DNA of 64,000 bases. Source: Pristimantibacillus sp052113225 (GTDB taxonomy: Bacteria; Bacillota; Bacilli; Paenibacillales; Paenibacillaceae). Both the position numbers and the translations under genes were made by a program. The stretch lies in contig NZ_JBFRCT010000010.1 in the NCBI RefSeq assembly GCF_052113225.1, forward strand, positions 186,001 through 250,000. The letters run 5' to 3'. This document shows, piece after piece, positions 32,987 through 42,364 of the stretch. Within the stretch, counting starts at the first letter, position 1. Every line of letters begins with the position of its first letter. A model generated the notes under the pieces. It made no database searches, had not been told where the DNA came from, and saw only the letters and a program-made list of their open reading frames with translations.

Positions 32987-33004
32987 ATGGAAATCAGACG
33001 ATGA
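32987..33004 (+). CDS. Possible five-codon leader peptide overlapping the germination permease start
   Basis: ATG at 32987 follows AAGGGG, encodes Met-Glu-Ile-Arg-Arg and stops at TGA 33002-33004, overlapping the next ATG (33001) as ATGA. The ribosome binding site fits this ATG better than the permease ATG 15 bases away, so the permease may be translated by coupling. This is seen in sequence; expression is unproven. Confidence 0.4.
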   Translation: MEIRR

Positions 33005-34104
33005 GTGGAACAGCCAGTAAAATCAATATCACCCAGCTGCTTATGATATTTGCCTTAACGAACGGACTTATCGATCATGTCATTATTAACCCGATGCTGC
33101 TGGATTCTTCCGGGCGGGATGCTTGGATTACCGTGCTCGTGACGGGCTGTGTCTTTATCGTGTGGTGCCTGCTGCTGGCCTGGATGATCAGAAAATCGGG
33201 GCAGCAGCAGTGGCATAAGTGGATCTCCGAGAAAACCCATCCCGCTCTTTCATGGATATTAATGATGCCGGTCTGTGTGATCCTGTACCTAATTGGAGCT
33301 ACAACGGTGGTTCATACCGTGAAGTGGAATACTACGAACTACTTGCCGGATTCACATGCATTTGTACTAACGATCACCTTAGTGACCATCTGCTTCATGA
33401 TTACCTTATGGGGTCTTCGGGTCATTGCTGTTACTTCGGGGGTCTTGTTCCCCATCGTCAGTATGCTGGGGGTATTCGTCAGTGTATTTAATCATTCGGA
33501 AAAGGACTACAAACTACTGACCCCGATTTTGGAAAAGGGGTGGGAGCCTGTTCTCGATGGAGTCCTCTATGCTTCAAGCGGGTTTATTGAGGTTATCTTC
33601 ATCTTGATGCTGCAGCATAGGCTCAGCCAGAAGATCAAGTCATGGCAGGTATTTGCCTACAGTCTGTTTATTATTCTTATTATGCTTGGCCCCATTATCG
33701 GAGCGATCACCGAATTTGGACCCACAGAAGCATCCAACCAGATGACCCCTCCTTATGAACAGTGGCGGCTGGTGAAGGTAGGGGAATATCTTGAGCATGT
33801 TGATTTTTTCTCCATCTTTCAATGGATGTCGGGGGCTTGTATTCGAATTAGTCTCGCCGTCTACTTGCTTACGGATACCCTTAAACTTAAGGGGCGGGTA
33901 CGCCGATGGGCTACCGCCATTATTATGGTCAGCTATCTGTTTGTTGGCATCATCCCAACGAATGATGATTCCTATTACCAATGGATGTATGACGTCTTCT
34001 TGCCGATTTCTTTCGGCATCTTGTTTGTTGTGACGTTGATCTGGATGGGCATTACGCTATTCGCCAAGCCTGCAAAACCTTTTCGAAAGGATGAGCCCCA
34101 ATGA
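33001..34104 (+). CDS. Spore germination permease, GerAB/GerKB family
   Basis: A 367-residue integral membrane protein with ten predicted hydrophobic segments, of the endospore germination permease (APC-superfamily) group. It forms the B subunit of a GerA-type nutrient receptor in the spore inner membrane. The operon order is B-A-C rather than the more usual A-B-C or A-C-B. The GerA-type gene start overlaps its stop in ATGA, implying coupled translation. Its own ribosome binding site is poorly placed, see the leader peptide at 32987. The germinant is unknown. Confidence 0.92.
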   Translation: MSGTASKINITQLLMIFALTNGLIDHVIINPMLLDSSGRDAWITVLVTGCVFIVWCLLLAWMIRKSGQQQWHKWISEKTHPALSWILMMPVCVILYLIGATTVVHTVKWNTTNYLPDSHAFVLTITLVTICFMITLWGLRVIAVTSGVLFPIVSMLGVFVSVFNHSEKDYKLLTPILEKGWEPVLDGVLYASSGFIEVIFILMLQHRLSQKIKSWQVFAYSLFIILIMLGPIIGAITEFGPTEASNQMTPPYEQWRLVKVGEYLEHVDFFSIFQWMSGACIRISLAVYLLTDTLKLKGRVRRWATAIIMVSYLFVGIIPTNDDSYYQWMYDVFLPISFGILFVVTLIWMGITLFAKPAKPFRKDEPQ

Positions 34105-35561
34105 CAGCACCGGCAGTCAGTATGAACTGGTCGGAAGAACGCTTGAAGCAGTTATATAAAGGCTCGGCTGATGTGTGTGTGAAGCCATGCCGGTTTGGGA
34201 CAAGCGATAAGGCTGCTGTTGTGCTGGTCTATGCGATTGGTCTATGCGACACCGGACAAATTCATGAATTTGCTCTTCCTGTCCTTGCTGAATATTATGA
34301 GCGAGCTGGCAAAGTAACAGCAGAAGAGATCAATCAGCTGGTGTCTAGACTTTCTTTGTTCCCTTATAAGGGCAATCCTACTGTTGAGGAGATTGACGAA
34401 ACGATCTTTGAAGGGGGGTTATTCCTTTATTTCGTGCAAGAGAAACGTTATTTCCGTATGGAAATAGCTGACCGTCCTCAGCGTATGCCTACGGAATCAA
34501 GTACGGAGATCTCTATTAAAGGTCCAAAGGACGGCTTTAATGAAGATATGTCAACGAATGTGGCGCTCATCCGCAAACGGCTGCGCAGCCACTCGCTGTA
34601 TGTAAAGGAATACACGCTTGGCAAACGAACGAAGACGAAGCTTTCTTTGCTCTATTTCTCGGATATTATCAGCCCCAAGATATTAGAAGAGGTTCATAAA
34701 AGCCTGGAATCGATCGATACCGATGGGGTATACAGCATTAATCAGCTGGAAGAGGCCTTAACGGGCTCGAAGTATAAGTTTCTTCCTTTACTGGATTATA
34801 CGGGCCGGCCAGACTACTGTGTAAACTCTCTGCTGTCGGGCCGGTTTCTCATTGTCATGGATGGCAATCCGCTTGTTATTGTGGGGCCGGCGGGATTAAG
34901 CTTGCTGCTTAAATCACCAGAAGATATTCATTTTAACTATACCTATATTTCATTCGCCCGGCTTATCCGGCTGTTCAGTCTGTTCATAACGGTATTTCTG
35001 CCAGGCATTTGGGTGGCGTTAATGGCCTTTCATCAGGATCAACTGCCGTTCCGGATTATGGCGACTATCTCAGTATCCCGGCTGGGGCTGCCTTTCTCGG
35101 CGCAAATAGAGATGTTTATTCTGCTGATGCTCCTTGAGATTTTCCGGGAGGCAGGGGTACGTCTCCCAACGTCAATTGGCCAGACTTTAACTTCGATCGG
35201 TGGTCTTATTATCGGAGATGCCGCAATCAGGGCGGGACTTGTCTCTCCTTCGGTTGTAGTAGTGGGTGCTATAACGGCTGTCTCAGGCGTAACGCTGGTC
35301 AATCAATCCTTAAGCACGGTAGTCAGCATTATCCGTCTATTCTTTTTCGTTCTCTCTTCCTTCCTCGGTATGTACGGAGTTATTCTGGGGATCGTTATTT
35401 TTATTGCCGTGATGGGCAGTCAGAGGTCATTCGGAGTCAGCTATCTCGCGCCGTTATCTCCACTTAAGCTTCGAGATTTAATCGGCTCGTTCCTCAGGCT
35501 GCCCTGGTTCTTGATGAAAAGGCGGCCAGTCAGCCTGCAGGATCAGGACGAGGAACGGTAG
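34101..35561 (+). CDS. Spore germination protein, GerA/GerKA family
   Basis: A 486-residue A subunit of a GerA-type receptor. The N-terminal soluble domain (to about 290, with NEDMSTNVALIRKRLRSH near 150 and the conserved GRFLIVMDGNP) precedes about four or five membrane segments (from about 291), including the PFSAQIEMFILLMLLEIFREAGVRLP-type signature region. The preceding permease and following Ger(x)C lipoprotein complete the receptor. The first ~95 residues before the usual start are longer than in many GerA proteins. Confidence 0.93.
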   Translation: MTAPAVSMNWSEERLKQLYKGSADVCVKPCRFGTSDKAAVVLVYAIGLCDTGQIHEFALPVLAEYYERAGKVTAEEINQLVSRLSLFPYKGNPTVEEIDETIFEGGLFLYFVQEKRYFRMEIADRPQRMPTESSTEISIKGPKDGFNEDMSTNVALIRKRLRSHSLYVKEYTLGKRTKTKLSLLYFSDIISPKILEEVHKSLESIDTDGVYSINQLEEALTGSKYKFLPLLDYTGRPDYCVNSLLSGRFLIVMDGNPLVIVGPAGLSLLLKSPEDIHFNYTYISFARLIRLFSLFITVFLPGIWVALMAFHQDQLPFRIMATISVSRLGLPFSAQIEMFILLMLLEIFREAGVRLPTSIGQTLTSIGGLIIGDAAIRAGLVSPSVVVVGAITAVSGVTLVNQSLSTVVSIIRLFFFVLSSFLGMYGVILGIVIFIAVMGSQRSFGVSYLAPLSPLKLRDLIGSFLRLPWFLMKRRPVSLQDQDEER

Positions 35562-35575
35562 AGGAGTTGAAGGCG

Positions 35576-36724
35576 ATGCGCTCTTTATTAGGAATATGTG
35601 TCCTTTGTTTGATGTGGGTGCCGCTGCTTCAAGGCTGCGCCAATTCCAGGGATATTCAGAACCTGGCTTATGTGACGGCACTTGGCATCGACTATGAGGA
35701 TGGCAAGTACAAGACGTATGTGCAAGTGCTTAATTTCTCGAATATCGCCCGGTCCGAGAATACGCAGCTGGGAACAAAAGTACCGATCTGGATCGGCAAA
35801 GGGCAAGGAGATACCCTGGCCATTGCACTGACAGATACAAATGCGACTTCACAGTTTCCTTTGTTCTGGGGACATCTGAAGGCCGTAGTACTTAGTGAGA
35901 ATATCTTGCGGAGGGACGGCAAAGAAACGTACAGCACGCTGAACCGCTTTTATGAGGTGCGCTATAATGTCCTGGTATATGCGACGAGGGAGAAGATGAC
36001 TGATATCCTGACGCAAAGATCTTTGTTCAACCTATCTCCGCTCGACACTATTATGTACACAAGTATGCAGGTCCGCAGCCAAAGTCCTTATATCCTCTCC
36101 GCTTATGGCAACCGTCTGATTGCGAATATGAATGAGCCGGGCAACTCTTTCTATATGCCGTCGATTGCTATCAATAGAAGCACCTGGCTGGAGGAGAAGA
36201 AGCAGAAAGGAATGTTCGAGATGGACGGAGCTTACTTTTTCAATCAGGGGCGTTTAGTGGACCGGATGTCGGTTGATGAGCTGAAGGGCATACGGTGGGC
36301 GACAAGAAAGATTGTCAGAACGTCGCTTCAAGTTCCACTGGACGAGGGTAAGAAGGCTGTTATTTCGTTTACACACCCTAAGCTGAAAGTCAGGCCGAAG
36401 GTAACGGGCAGCGGGGATGTGACCTTTGATCTCTCTGTGACGGTAAACGGTACAATTAGGGAATCCTTTAATGCACCGATAAAGGAGCTTGAGCAGAAAG
36501 CGGAGCAGGCAATTGAAGACGAAATTCGGAAAACGTACCGGATCGCTTTATCGAAAAAATGTGATCCGTTCCAACTGGAAGAAGCGCTGTATCGCCAGAA
36601 CCCGCGTGTCTTTCACAAGCTGAGCCAAGGGGGTAAATTTTTCTTGAACGAACACTCCCTCGGCAGCCTGCGCATCAAGGCTAATGTTACAAGTACAGGC
36701 AAATATAAAGAGGTTGTGAAATAA
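35576..36724 (+). CDS. Ger(x)C-family spore germination lipoprotein
   Basis: A ~382-residue C subunit of the germination receptor. It has a signal peptide with lipobox LQGC (Cys about residue 21), then DIQNLAYVTALGIDYEDG, the typical opening of Ger(x)C proteins, and a C-terminal domain with the LEKK-type helices. I chose the ATG at 35576, nine bases after GAGGAG; the TTG at 35567 touches the site. The previous GerA-type gene ends 14 bases earlier, so the three genes form one operon. Confidence 0.92.
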   Translation: MRSLLGICVLCLMWVPLLQGCANSRDIQNLAYVTALGIDYEDGKYKTYVQVLNFSNIARSENTQLGTKVPIWIGKGQGDTLAIALTDTNATSQFPLFWGHLKAVVLSENILRRDGKETYSTLNRFYEVRYNVLVYATREKMTDILTQRSLFNLSPLDTIMYTSMQVRSQSPYILSAYGNRLIANMNEPGNSFYMPSIAINRSTWLEEKKQKGMFEMDGAYFFNQGRLVDRMSVDELKGIRWATRKIVRTSLQVPLDEGKKAVISFTHPKLKVRPKVTGSGDVTFDLSVTVNGTIRESFNAPIKELEQKAEQAIEDEIRKTYRIALSKKCDPFQLEEALYRQNPRVFHKLSQGGKFFLNEHSLGSLRIKANVTSTGKYKEVVK

Positions 36725-36728
36725 CCAA

Positions 36729-37469
36729 TTACAGTGTCTGGCCGCTGTCAACGGTAATGATCTGGCCGGTCATGGCTTCCTGTTCGAGAGCAGCGCATAT
36801 GAGCTGGGCGATGTCCTCGGGCGTTGAGATTTGCTTCAGCAGCAGGTTAGGGGCAAGTGACTTCATCTGTTCCTCTCTGCCGTCCCACCACCTAGTTGCA
36901 ACAGCCCCTGGCACAACACAGTTGACTCGAATGAGTGGAGCAAGGGCGCGGGCGAGAGATTTGGTGAGGCCGTGGACGGCGGCCTTAGATACTGCATAAG
37001 GCAGGGAAGACCCAGAGCCGGTTGTACCGGCAATACTGCCGAGGTTGACGATCGCCCCTTGTCCTTGCTTCCTCATGTGAGAGGCGACGGCTCTTGCACA
37101 GTAAAACATCCCCTTCACATTGACAGCTAGCAGCACATCCCATATCTCATCTGTTACGGCTTCCAGGTCTGGGAGCGGGATGTGGCGGGTAATGCTCGCA
37201 TTATTGACGAGCAGATCCACTGTTCCATAGCAGTTTACGATCTGATCAACCATGGCTCTAACTTCGTTATCTTTCGAAACATCAGCCTGCATGGCAATGG
37301 ACTGCCCGCCTAAGTCTTGAATTAGCTTCACGGTTTCTTCGGCTTCTTCTTTGGAGCGGGAGAAGTTAACTACGACAGAAACACCGCGATGAGCCAGGGC
37401 AAGGCAGGTTGCCCGACCGATGCCTGTGCCTCCACCCGTTACTAACGCCACTTTATTTTGCAGATTCAT
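36729..37469 (-). CDS. SDR-family oxidoreductase (FabG-like)
   Basis: A 246-residue classical SDR with TGGGTGIG at the cofactor site, NFSRSKEE after strand 2 (basic/Ser, so NADPH-type), NNAS near residue 90, and catalytic Ser and YAVSK (about 153-157). It is divergent from a LysR regulator with operator-like repeats between them, so it is probably under that regulator. It ends four bases after the convergent Ger(x)C stop, with no clear terminator between. Confidence 0.92.
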   Translation of the reverse strand: MNLQNKVALVTGGGTGIGRATCLALAHRGVSVVVNFSRSKEEAEETVKLIQDLGGQSIAMQADVSKDNEVRAMVDQIVNCYGTVDLLVNNASITRHIPLPDLEAVTDEIWDVLLAVNVKGMFYCARAVASHMRKQGQGAIVNLGSIAGTTGSGSSLPYAVSKAAVHGLTKSLARALAPLIRVNCVVPGAVATRWWDGREEQMKSLAPNLLLKQISTPEDIAQLICAALEQEAMTGQIITVDSGQTL

Positions 37470-37533
37470 GGAATCTCCTCCTATGGATTACATTTATAAA
37501 TAAATTGTATCTCTCAGCTTCCGATTTGTATAA

Positions 37534-37570
37534 TTGAACATAATGAATATTTTGTTCAATATTATTGAAC
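37534..37570. promoter_or_regulatory. LysR-type operator region
   Basis: GTTCAAT-ATT-ATTGAAC (37554-37570) is a perfect dyad of the T-N11-A type bound by LysR proteins. A further TTGAAC half site is at 37534-37539. It lies between the divergent SDR and LysR genes, 22 bases before the LysR start. Confidence 0.7.
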
Positions 37571-37592
37571 ATAATTGGAGGAGAGATAACGG

Positions 37593-38471
37593 ATGGATCT
37601 GAAGACGTTTAAGACGCTGCACACGATTGTGAAAAGCGGCAGCTTTCATCAGGCAGCGGAGGAGCTGAACTATGCGCAGTCAACGGTAACGATGCAAATT
37701 CAAAGGCTGGAGGCCGATTTGGGTGTACAGCTGTTTGAACGGGGGAAGAAAATAAAGCTGACGGAAGCGGGACGGGTGTTCTATGAGCAGAGTCTGGATA
37801 TTACGTATCGGATGGAGCAATTACAGGCTCACCTATCGGAAATGCAAAATGGCGAGGCCGGCAAAGTGCGGCTTGGCGTAACAGAGCCGTCGGCCAGCTG
37901 CCGGCTGCCGATGCTGCTGCAGGCTTTTATGCGCGAGTATCCAAAAGTTGATGTGTCGCTGGAGATTGCTAGTACACCTGCGCTGGTAAGCAGCCTTAAG
38001 CAGGGAGAGCTGGATTTTGCTTTGTGCTCGCCACCCGAGGCTGGTGAGGAGCTGTATTTTCACCCGCTGTTTCAAGAGGAGTTTACGGCTCTGCTGCCGG
38101 AAGGTCACCTGCTTGCCGACTCTGAGAGCATTAGGTTAAGTGATCTGGAAGGACACCGGTTGTTAATTACAGCGGCGACCTGTCCCTATCGGAAGAGACT
38201 TGAACGAATGCTGCAGGACGCCGCTCAGCCCTCGATTGCGACGATGGAGATCGGCAGCATGACGGCGCTTAAGCATTATGTGGCAAGCGGATTTGGCATT
38301 GCTCTTGTTCCCCGAATTGCCTTAGACCCTTTGCCTGCCGGCACGTTGACGAGAGAGATCCGTGGTGAATCCATTGATATGCTTACAGGACTCTTGAGCA
38401 GAACAAATCCGCTTGGACATGCAGCAGTGAGGCTTTACGAGAATTTAAGGCAGAAGTTGGAAAGGATTTGA
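37593..38471 (+). CDS. LysR-family transcriptional regulator
   Basis: A 292-residue regulator. The N-terminal winged helix (about 1-60) has SFHQAAEELNYAQSTVTMQIQRLE, the LysR signature. The C-terminal effector-binding domain (about 90-290) is of normal length. It is preceded by GGAGGAG and an operator-like dyad, and probably controls itself and the divergent SDR. The FMN reductase promoter overlaps the LysR stop codon. Confidence 0.92.
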   Translation: MDLKTFKTLHTIVKSGSFHQAAEELNYAQSTVTMQIQRLEADLGVQLFERGKKIKLTEAGRVFYEQSLDITYRMEQLQAHLSEMQNGEAGKVRLGVTEPSASCRLPMLLQAFMREYPKVDVSLEIASTPALVSSLKQGELDFALCSPPEAGEELYFHPLFQEEFTALLPEGHLLADSESIRLSDLEGHRLLITAATCPYRKRLERMLQDAAQPSIATMEIGSMTALKHYVASGFGIALVPRIALDPLPAGTLTREIRGESIDMLTGLLSRTNPLGHAAVRLYENLRQKLERI

Positions 38472-38495
38472 ACCCTTGCATAGAGAAGGTATAAT
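38468..38495 (+). promoter_or_regulatory. Putative promoter of the FMN reductase gene
   Basis: TTGAAC (38468-38473), 16 bases, TATAAT (38490-38495). It overlaps the LysR stop codon. Confidence 0.65.
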
Positions 38496-38558
38496 GTGGA
38501 AACGATAGAGCAAGGTTCGATCGTTCATCTAAATCTCAATGGAAGAGGGTAAACATTA

Positions 38559-39101
38559 ATGTCTAATCTGAATATCGGTATTATTCTGGGTAGCACCCGC
38601 CAAGGCCGCGTAAGTCCGCAAGTAGGCGAATGGGTGAAGGGCATTGCTGACAAACGTGGCGATGCAAACTACGAAATCGTCGATATCGCTGAATACAAGC
38701 TGCCAATGTTTGGCGAGGTAGATGCAACGGAGCAGGCTACTGCTTGGAATACGAAGCTGGCAAGTCTGGACGGATTCGTATTTATCGTAGCGGAGTACAA
38801 TCACAGCATTACGGCTTCTCTGAAAAATGCACTCGATTTCGCGCGTGATGCTTGGAACAATAAAGCTGCCGGCATCGTGAGCTATGGCTCGGTGGGCGGC
38901 GCCCGTGCAGCTGAACATCTGCGTGGCATCTTGGGCGAATTGTCGGTAGCGGATGTGCGCGTGCACCCGGCTCTGTCGCTGTTCACTGATTTCGAGAACG
39001 GCTCTGTATTCAAGCCAGCTGATCTGCATCTAACGAATGTGAACGGTATGCTCGACCAAGTTGTGGCTTGGAGCGGTGCATTAAGAACGCTTAGACAATA
39101 A
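38559..39101 (+). CDS. NAD(P)H-dependent FMN reductase-like flavoprotein
   Basis: A 180-residue flavodoxin-fold oxidoreductase of the NADPH-dependent FMN reductase family (quinone/azo reductase type). The flavin phosphate loop GSTRQGRVS is at residues 11-19 and the EYNHS motif near 88; the YGSVGG loop is near 108. Family members reduce FMN, quinones or chromate using NADPH in the cytosol. It has its own promoter and terminator. Confidence 0.92.
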   Translation: MSNLNIGIILGSTRQGRVSPQVGEWVKGIADKRGDANYEIVDIAEYKLPMFGEVDATEQATAWNTKLASLDGFVFIVAEYNHSITASLKNALDFARDAWNNKAAGIVSYGSVGGARAAEHLRGILGELSVADVRVHPALSLFTDFENGSVFKPADLHLTNVNGMLDQVVAWSGALRTLRQ

Positions 39102-39117
39102 TTATCTGCTAGGAAGT

Positions 39118-39164
39118 AAACAAGGCTTTCCGCCATTACTATGGTGGAAGGCCTTGTTTTTTTA
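39118..39164 (+). terminator. Terminator of the FMN reductase gene
   Basis: A long stem (39118-39135 with 39142-39159, mismatch and wobbles) followed by seven T. Confidence 0.8.
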
Positions 39165-39268
39165 TAATGTTAATTTTGTGTAATTTGTAACCTTCTTGTC
39201 CTATCATGCGTCTGTAGCACTGTCTTGAATTTCGTAAAATCAACACTACATCAAGGAGAGTGCTAAAC

Positions 39269-39751
39269 GTGAAAAAACCAGTGTTTATTCTGTTATTTAC
39301 GATCCTCATCGGCCTAACGCTGAGTGCCTGTTCTGAAAAAGGCAGCAACTACGATCCAAAGTTGTCGACACAAGAAATGATCGAGCAGCTTACGAAGCAA
39401 TACGAGCAGCCGCCCCAAACTGATCTTGAGACAGCTGGGGTAAAAAATCTGTACCATTTGGACCCGGCACTTCTTGACACTTATACCATAAAGATTCCAC
39501 TGATGAATGTGAAGACCAATGAAATTGCGGTGCTGAAAGCGAAGGATGCCAAGGACGTTGAGGCTATACAAGAAGGCGTGAAGCAGCGTGCGGCTGACGT
39601 TCAGAAGCAGTTCGAAACTTATCTGCCTGACCAATATGAGAATGCAAAAAATTATAAAGTAGTCGCACAAGGCAGCTATGTTCTGTTTGTCATTGGAGAG
39701 AATGCGGATGATATCGTAACCGCCTTCAATGGATTCTTCGAAACGAAGTAA
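39269..39751 (+). CDS. DUF4358 lipoprotein (short)
   Basis: A ~160-residue lipoprotein with lipobox LSAC (Cys about residue 21) and one DUF4358 domain (about 60-160; landmarks MNVKTNEIAV and QYENAKNYKVV). Function unknown. I chose the GTG at 39269, 10 bases after AAGGAG, over the GTG at 39260 that abuts the site. It is the first gene of a four-gene operon with an MBOAT acyltransferase, a DHHW protein and a second DUF4358 lipoprotein. The C-terminal domain is close to that of the last gene, so the two are paralogues. Confidence 0.85.
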   Translation: MKKPVFILLFTILIGLTLSACSEKGSNYDPKLSTQEMIEQLTKQYEQPPQTDLETAGVKNLYHLDPALLDTYTIKIPLMNVKTNEIAVLKAKDAKDVEAIQEGVKQRAADVQKQFETYLPDQYENAKNYKVVAQGSYVLFVIGENADDIVTAFNGFFETK

Positions 39752-39757
39752 CCGGCT

Positions 39758-41167
39758 ATGGTATTTAGCAGCCTGCTATTTCTGTTTGTTTTTCTGCCGG
39801 TGGTATTCCTGCTCTACTTCCTGTCACCCCGCAGGATGAAGAACCTTGTTCTTTTCCTGACAAGTCTAGTCTTCTACGCCTGGGGTGAGCCGGTCTATAT
39901 TGTCATCATGCTGATCTCGACCGTTACGGACTACAGCTTTGGGCTCTTGTTAGACAAACCAGGTTGGGGGCCGAAGCGGAGGAAAGCAATCGTTGTTGCA
40001 TCGGTCATTGTAAATTTGGCTCTGCTGTCTTATTTCAAGTATGCAGATTTCGCTATCCATAATGTGAATGCGCTGCTTGGAACCGATATTCCGCTGACTG
40101 AGCTTGCTCTGCCGATCGGCATCTCGTTTTATACATTCCAATCGATGTCCTACATTATTGACGTGTACCGTGGAACGGCCAAAGCGCAGCGTAACTGGAT
40201 CGACTTTGGTACGTTTGTTGCCTTGTTCCCGCAGCTCGTCGCAGGGCCAATTGTGCAGTATAACACGCTGGCGGAGCAGCTGCGGGAACGCCGTGTGACG
40301 ATGGAGATGTTCGCCGAGGGTGTGAAGCGCTTTATTATCGGCCTTGCCAAAAAGGTGCTGCTTGCAAATAACATCGGCTTGCTCTGGCATGCGATCTCGG
40401 ACGCAGATGCAGGCACCTTACCGGTTCTGACCGCATGGCTTGGTATTATTGCATTTGCCTTCCAGATCTATTTCGATTTCAGCGGTTATTCCGATATGGC
40501 GATTGGACTTGGACTTATGTTTGGCTTCCGATTCAATGAGAACTTTAATAAGCCATACACGGCTCAGAGCATTACAGATTTCTGGCGCAGATGGCATATC
40601 TCGCTGAGCAGCTGGTTCAGGGATTATGTGTATATTCCTCTCGGAGGTAACCGGAAGGGGCTTAGTAAGCAGCTCCGCAACATTCTTATCGTCTGGGTGC
40701 TGACCGGGATTTGGCATGGTGCGGCATGGAACTTTATGCTGTGGGGCTTGTACTTTGGTGTCATTCTTATCTTCGAAAAATGGGCAGGGCTTCGGCTTCT
40801 CGCCCGGGCACCAAGATGGATCAGGCATGTCTATGCCAGTCTGCTTATTCTTATCGGATGGGTATTGTTCGCCTTTGATGAACTGCCGAAGGTCAGCGGC
40901 TACTTGAGAGCCATGTTTGGACTGAATGGGCAGCCGGTCTGGAACGACGGCACGATGTATTTTGTTTATACGAATGCCGTTCTGCTTGTTTTGCTTATTC
41001 TGGCCTCAATGGCTTGGAAGAGACAGCCTGTGGTGGAAGGAACGGAAAGACGTGTCGATGGCGTGCGTTCAGTGGCAAGCTTAGCGTGGCTGGTGCTGCT
41101 GTTCTTCCTTTCCGTCTCCTATCTCGTCGACGCGACGTTTAATCCGTTCCTGTATTTCCGTTTCTGA
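39758..41167 (+). CDS. MBOAT-family O-acyltransferase (AlgI/DltB-like)
   Basis: A 469-residue membrane-bound O-acyltransferase with about eleven hydrophobic segments. The family's catalytic histidine is H320 in LTGIWHGAAWNF, and WHISLSSWFRDYVYIPLGG near 275 is the AlgI signature. Such proteins move acyl (often acetyl) groups across the membrane for transfer to polysaccharide or teichoic acid. It starts seven bases after the DUF4358 stop and is followed at 17 bases by the DHHW protein, the usual partner. Confidence 0.93.
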   Translation: MVFSSLLFLFVFLPVVFLLYFLSPRRMKNLVLFLTSLVFYAWGEPVYIVIMLISTVTDYSFGLLLDKPGWGPKRRKAIVVASVIVNLALLSYFKYADFAIHNVNALLGTDIPLTELALPIGISFYTFQSMSYIIDVYRGTAKAQRNWIDFGTFVALFPQLVAGPIVQYNTLAEQLRERRVTMEMFAEGVKRFIIGLAKKVLLANNIGLLWHAISDADAGTLPVLTAWLGIIAFAFQIYFDFSGYSDMAIGLGLMFGFRFNENFNKPYTAQSITDFWRRWHISLSSWFRDYVYIPLGGNRKGLSKQLRNILIVWVLTGIWHGAAWNFMLWGLYFGVILIFEKWAGLRLLARAPRWIRHVYASLLILIGWVLFAFDELPKVSGYLRAMFGLNGQPVWNDGTMYFVYTNAVLLVLLILASMAWKRQPVVEGTERRVDGVRSVASLAWLVLLFFLSVSYLVDATFNPFLYFRF

Positions 41168-41184
41168 CAGCAAGGGAGGACAAC

Positions 41185-42336
41185 ATGATGAAAAAGCAAA
41201 CCGACCGGCTGCTCGCCATCTGGTTCGTCGCGACGTTACTTGTTCTAGCTCTGATTTTCCTCTTCTCACCTGCCAGCAAGTTCTCCGAGCTCGAGAACCG
41301 TTATTTGCAGGCAGCACCAAAGCTTACGTGGGATAACTTGATCTCCAAAAAATTCGCAGAGGAAGCGGAAACGTTCGTGACCGATCATTTTCCAATGCGC
41401 GGCGAGTGGGTGTGGATGAAGTCGCTGTCGGAACAGCTGAGGCTTCAGCAGGAAAACAACGGCATCTACAAAGGGAAGGACGGTTACTTGTTCGAGAAAT
41501 TTACGAAGCCTGATTCGGCGCTGCTCGCGCAATATACAGATACGATAAAAGCATTTGCAGCTGCCCATCCGGACTCGGACATGAAGTTCCTGCTTGCACC
41601 AACCTCAATTGGCCTCTATCCGGACAAACTGCCATGGAAAGCGCCTTATGATCCGCAGGATCAGGTGAATGATGCCGCAGCGGAACAGTTGCAGGGGCTT
41701 GCGAATCTGACGTTTATGAATGGGTTCGACGTTCTGATGCCGCATGCCTCTGAGGATATTTATTACCGGACCGACCATCACTGGACAACACTTGGCGCCT
41801 ATTATGCTTATGAAGCGTATGCGAAACAGATGGGGTGGACGCCGCATCCCGTGACGGATTATGAAATAAAGACGGTCAGCGATTCCTTCCTCGGAAGCTA
41901 CGATACGCGAGGACAATTCAGCCTTGTCAAACCGGATTCTATAGAGAAATATCTGCCGAAGCAGCCGGTTGGAACCTCGGTATATGTAGCTGATACGGAC
42001 ACAACAACAGATAGTCTGTACGACGACAGTTATCTGGCGAAAAAGGATAAGTACTCGTATTTTCTAGGCGGGGTTCATGCACTTATGACCATTACGAGTG
42101 ATATTCCACAGGGCGAAGAGGATTTGGACAAGCTGCTGGTGATCAAAGATTCGTATGCACACAGCTTCCTGCCTTTCTTGACGCAACATGTGAAAGAGAT
42201 TCATGTCATTGATATGCGCTATTACAACGGAAGCATCGGGGATTACATGGAGCAGAATGGCATCAGCCATACGCTGCTGTTGTTTAACACGGCGACGTTC
42301 GCGGAGAATGGCGAGATCTTAAAGCTAAACAAATAA
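41185..42336 (+). CDS. DHHW-family extracytoplasmic protein (AlgJ/DltD-like partner)
   Basis: A 383-residue protein with an N-terminal membrane anchor (about 9-30) and an SGNH-related outer domain. The DHHW motif is at 197-200 within YYRTDHHWTTLG, and the likely catalytic serine in VIKDSYAHSF near residue 322. Partners of MBOAT proteins of this type finish the transfer of acyl groups to extracellular polymers. It has an AGGGAGG ribosome binding site; the start may be the first or second ATG (41185 or 41188). Confidence 0.9.
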   Translation: MMKKQTDRLLAIWFVATLLVLALIFLFSPASKFSELENRYLQAAPKLTWDNLISKKFAEEAETFVTDHFPMRGEWVWMKSLSEQLRLQQENNGIYKGKDGYLFEKFTKPDSALLAQYTDTIKAFAAAHPDSDMKFLLAPTSIGLYPDKLPWKAPYDPQDQVNDAAAEQLQGLANLTFMNGFDVLMPHASEDIYYRTDHHWTTLGAYYAYEAYAKQMGWTPHPVTDYEIKTVSDSFLGSYDTRGQFSLVKPDSIEKYLPKQPVGTSVYVADTDTTTDSLYDDSYLAKKDKYSYFLGGVHALMTITSDIPQGEEDLDKLLVIKDSYAHSFLPFLTQHVKEIHVIDMRYYNGSIGDYMEQNGISHTLLLFNTATFAENGEILKLNK

Positions 42337-42364
42337 ACGAGATCATAATAGGGAGAGTTCTTTC

